The notes beneath the pieces were generated by a model. That model was not told the DNA's origin. It worked only from the letters and a program-made list of their open reading frames with translations, and searched no databases. From NCBI GenBank assembly GCA_965200765.1, contig OZ241380.1, positions 1,302,001 through 1,366,000 of the forward strand: a DNA stretch of 64,000 bases, in the 5' to 3' direction. A program made the position numbers and the translations under genes. The stretch is from G965200765 sp965200765. Its GTDB lineage: Bacteria; Pseudomonadota; Gammaproteobacteria; Arenicellales; JAJDZL01. Numbering within the stretch: the stretch's first letter is position 1; every line of letters starts with the position of its first letter. Below, piece by piece: positions 63,404-64,000 of this stretch.

Positions 63404-64000
63404 TGTTGTAATCGTCGGCGGCGGTGCCGCAGGACTGTCTGCCGCACGAATTCTCAAGCGCTCAGGAATACATAACATCATTGTTCTTGAGCGAGAACAA
63501 ACCCCCGGGGGATTGCCTCGCCACAGTCATCATCCCGGTTTTGGATTTAGCCAGTTCGGCATTCCCTACATCGGCCCCCGGTATGTCAATCGACTGCTAA
63601 AAGAATGTACCGGAGTTGAAATCAAAACTGCAACGACGGTGACAAAATTGTTACCTGACGGTCAAGTCGAAGTTGCAGATGAATCAGGGATGTATCAAAT
63701 ATCCGCCCGTGCAGTGCTGTTGACAACCGGTATTCGGGAGGCATCTGCTCCCGCTCGCCTGCTTTCAGGAAATCGGCCCTGGGGCATTTATACGACCAGT
63801 GCGATTCAGCAGTTTCTGCATCTTGCCAAACAATCGCCATGTCGAAATCCAGTTGTAATTGGTACGGAATGGGTTTCATTTTCAGTAATTCTTACCTTGA
63901 AAAACGCAGGAATTCAACCGGTAGCGATGCTCGAAGAACACCCAAATTCAATTGCTTCCATTTGGGCTGAACAATACGCAAAAACAGTTTGTAAAGTTCC
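63390..64000 (+). CDS. NAD(P)/FAD-dependent oxidoreductase (partial, runs off window)
   Basis: A frame from ATG 63390, overlapping the previous gene by 14 bases, stays open to the window end (203 residues seen). The N-terminus MPEYDVVIVGGGAAGLSAARIL is a dinucleotide-binding motif of the pyridine nucleotide-disulfide reductase type, and LLTTGIREAS is the second FAD motif. With the GlpA-like gene it resembles the two- or three-protein GlpA/oxidoreductase/DUF1667 sets; a third gene may lie beyond the window. Confidence 0.85.
   Translation, partial: MPEYDVVIVGGGAAGLSAARILKRSGIHNIIVLEREQTPGGLPRHSHHPGFGFSQFGIPYIGPRYVNRLLKECTGVEIKTATTVTKLLPDGQVEVADESGMYQISARAVLLTTGIREASAPARLLSGNRPWGIYTTSAIQQFLHLAKQSPCRNPVVIGTEWVSFSVILTLKNAGIQPVAMLEEHPNSIASIWAEQYAKTVCKV

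Overview
The window reads as a stretch of chromosome from a gammaproteobacterium with moderate GC (mid-40s % by eye, not computed). Several gene orders match the enterobacterial/pseudomonad pattern: rpmF-plsX-fabH-fabG-acpP-fabF-mltG-tmk-holB-tatD, uvrC-pgsA-tRNA-Gly-tRNA-Cys-tRNA-Leu, prfB-lysS, and dapB next to carA-carB. LPS genes (lpxK, kdsB) and Lol transporter genes show a Gram-negative envelope. A membrane-bound respiratory formate dehydrogenase, a proton-translocating transhydrogenase and a UxaA/SuyAB-type lyase suggest a free-living, possibly marine, heterotroph or mixotroph. The species cannot be named from the sequence.

Layout. 0-1.1 kb: tail of an unknown gene, a small Rieske protein and Maf. 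1.4-9.7 kb: the ribosomal protein L32/fatty acid/DNA replication operon, notable for lacking fabD (also yceD and pabC). 9.7-15.2 kb: an accessory stretch with a small secreted protein, a TauD-type dioxygenase, a two-gene restriction-modification system (HaeIII-like nuclease plus D12-class adenine methylase), a membrane-anchored cupin, a bactofilin and a methyltransferase-like protein. 15.2-18.1 kb: a UxaA-family lyase pair with a phosphoribosyltransferase, then a LOG-family hydrolase. 18.2-21.7 kb: three tRNAs, pgsA, uvrC and divergent efp. 21.8-26.5 kb: a minus-strand envelope operon (fdhD, lpxK, kdsB, low-molecular-weight phosphatase, L,D-transpeptidase-like protein, nagZ).

26.5-37.6 kb: a formate dehydrogenase cluster, transcribed away from fdhD. 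It runs DUF3305, DUF3306, polyferredoxin, TorD-like chaperone, small Tat protein, fdhA, fdhB, [terminator], small lipoprotein, cytochrome b subunit, [terminator], unknown 193-aa protein, exported ankyrin protein and a Tat-exported Rieske-like protein with an altered cluster motif. FdhD on the other strand would supply sulfur to the molybdenum cofactor. 37.6-42.1 kb: lolD-lolC-lysS-prfB on the minus strand; prfB carries the classic programmed frameshift. 42.3-45.2 kb: pntAB. 45.3-48.7 kb: a 1,124-residue single-chain restriction-modification enzyme. 49-55.2 kb: an ATP-pyrophosphatase, tRNA-Ser(UGA), a YccA/Bax-inhibitor protein and carAB. 55.2-57.5 kb: a TbpB-like lipoprotein flanked by two long gene-free stretches, set between carA and dapB. 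57.5-61.8 kb: dapB, then a GT2 - nucleosidase - SPL radical SAM - SDR operon. 61.8-64 kb: a divergent pair of FAD oxidoreductases, the second cut off by the window end.

No rRNA, CRISPR array, insertion sequence or integrase was seen. The least ordinary signals are the nuclease/methylase pairing, the extended formate dehydrogenase module with its His-less Rieske protein and internal terminators, the missing fabD, and the GT2-nucleosidase-SPL-SDR operon.
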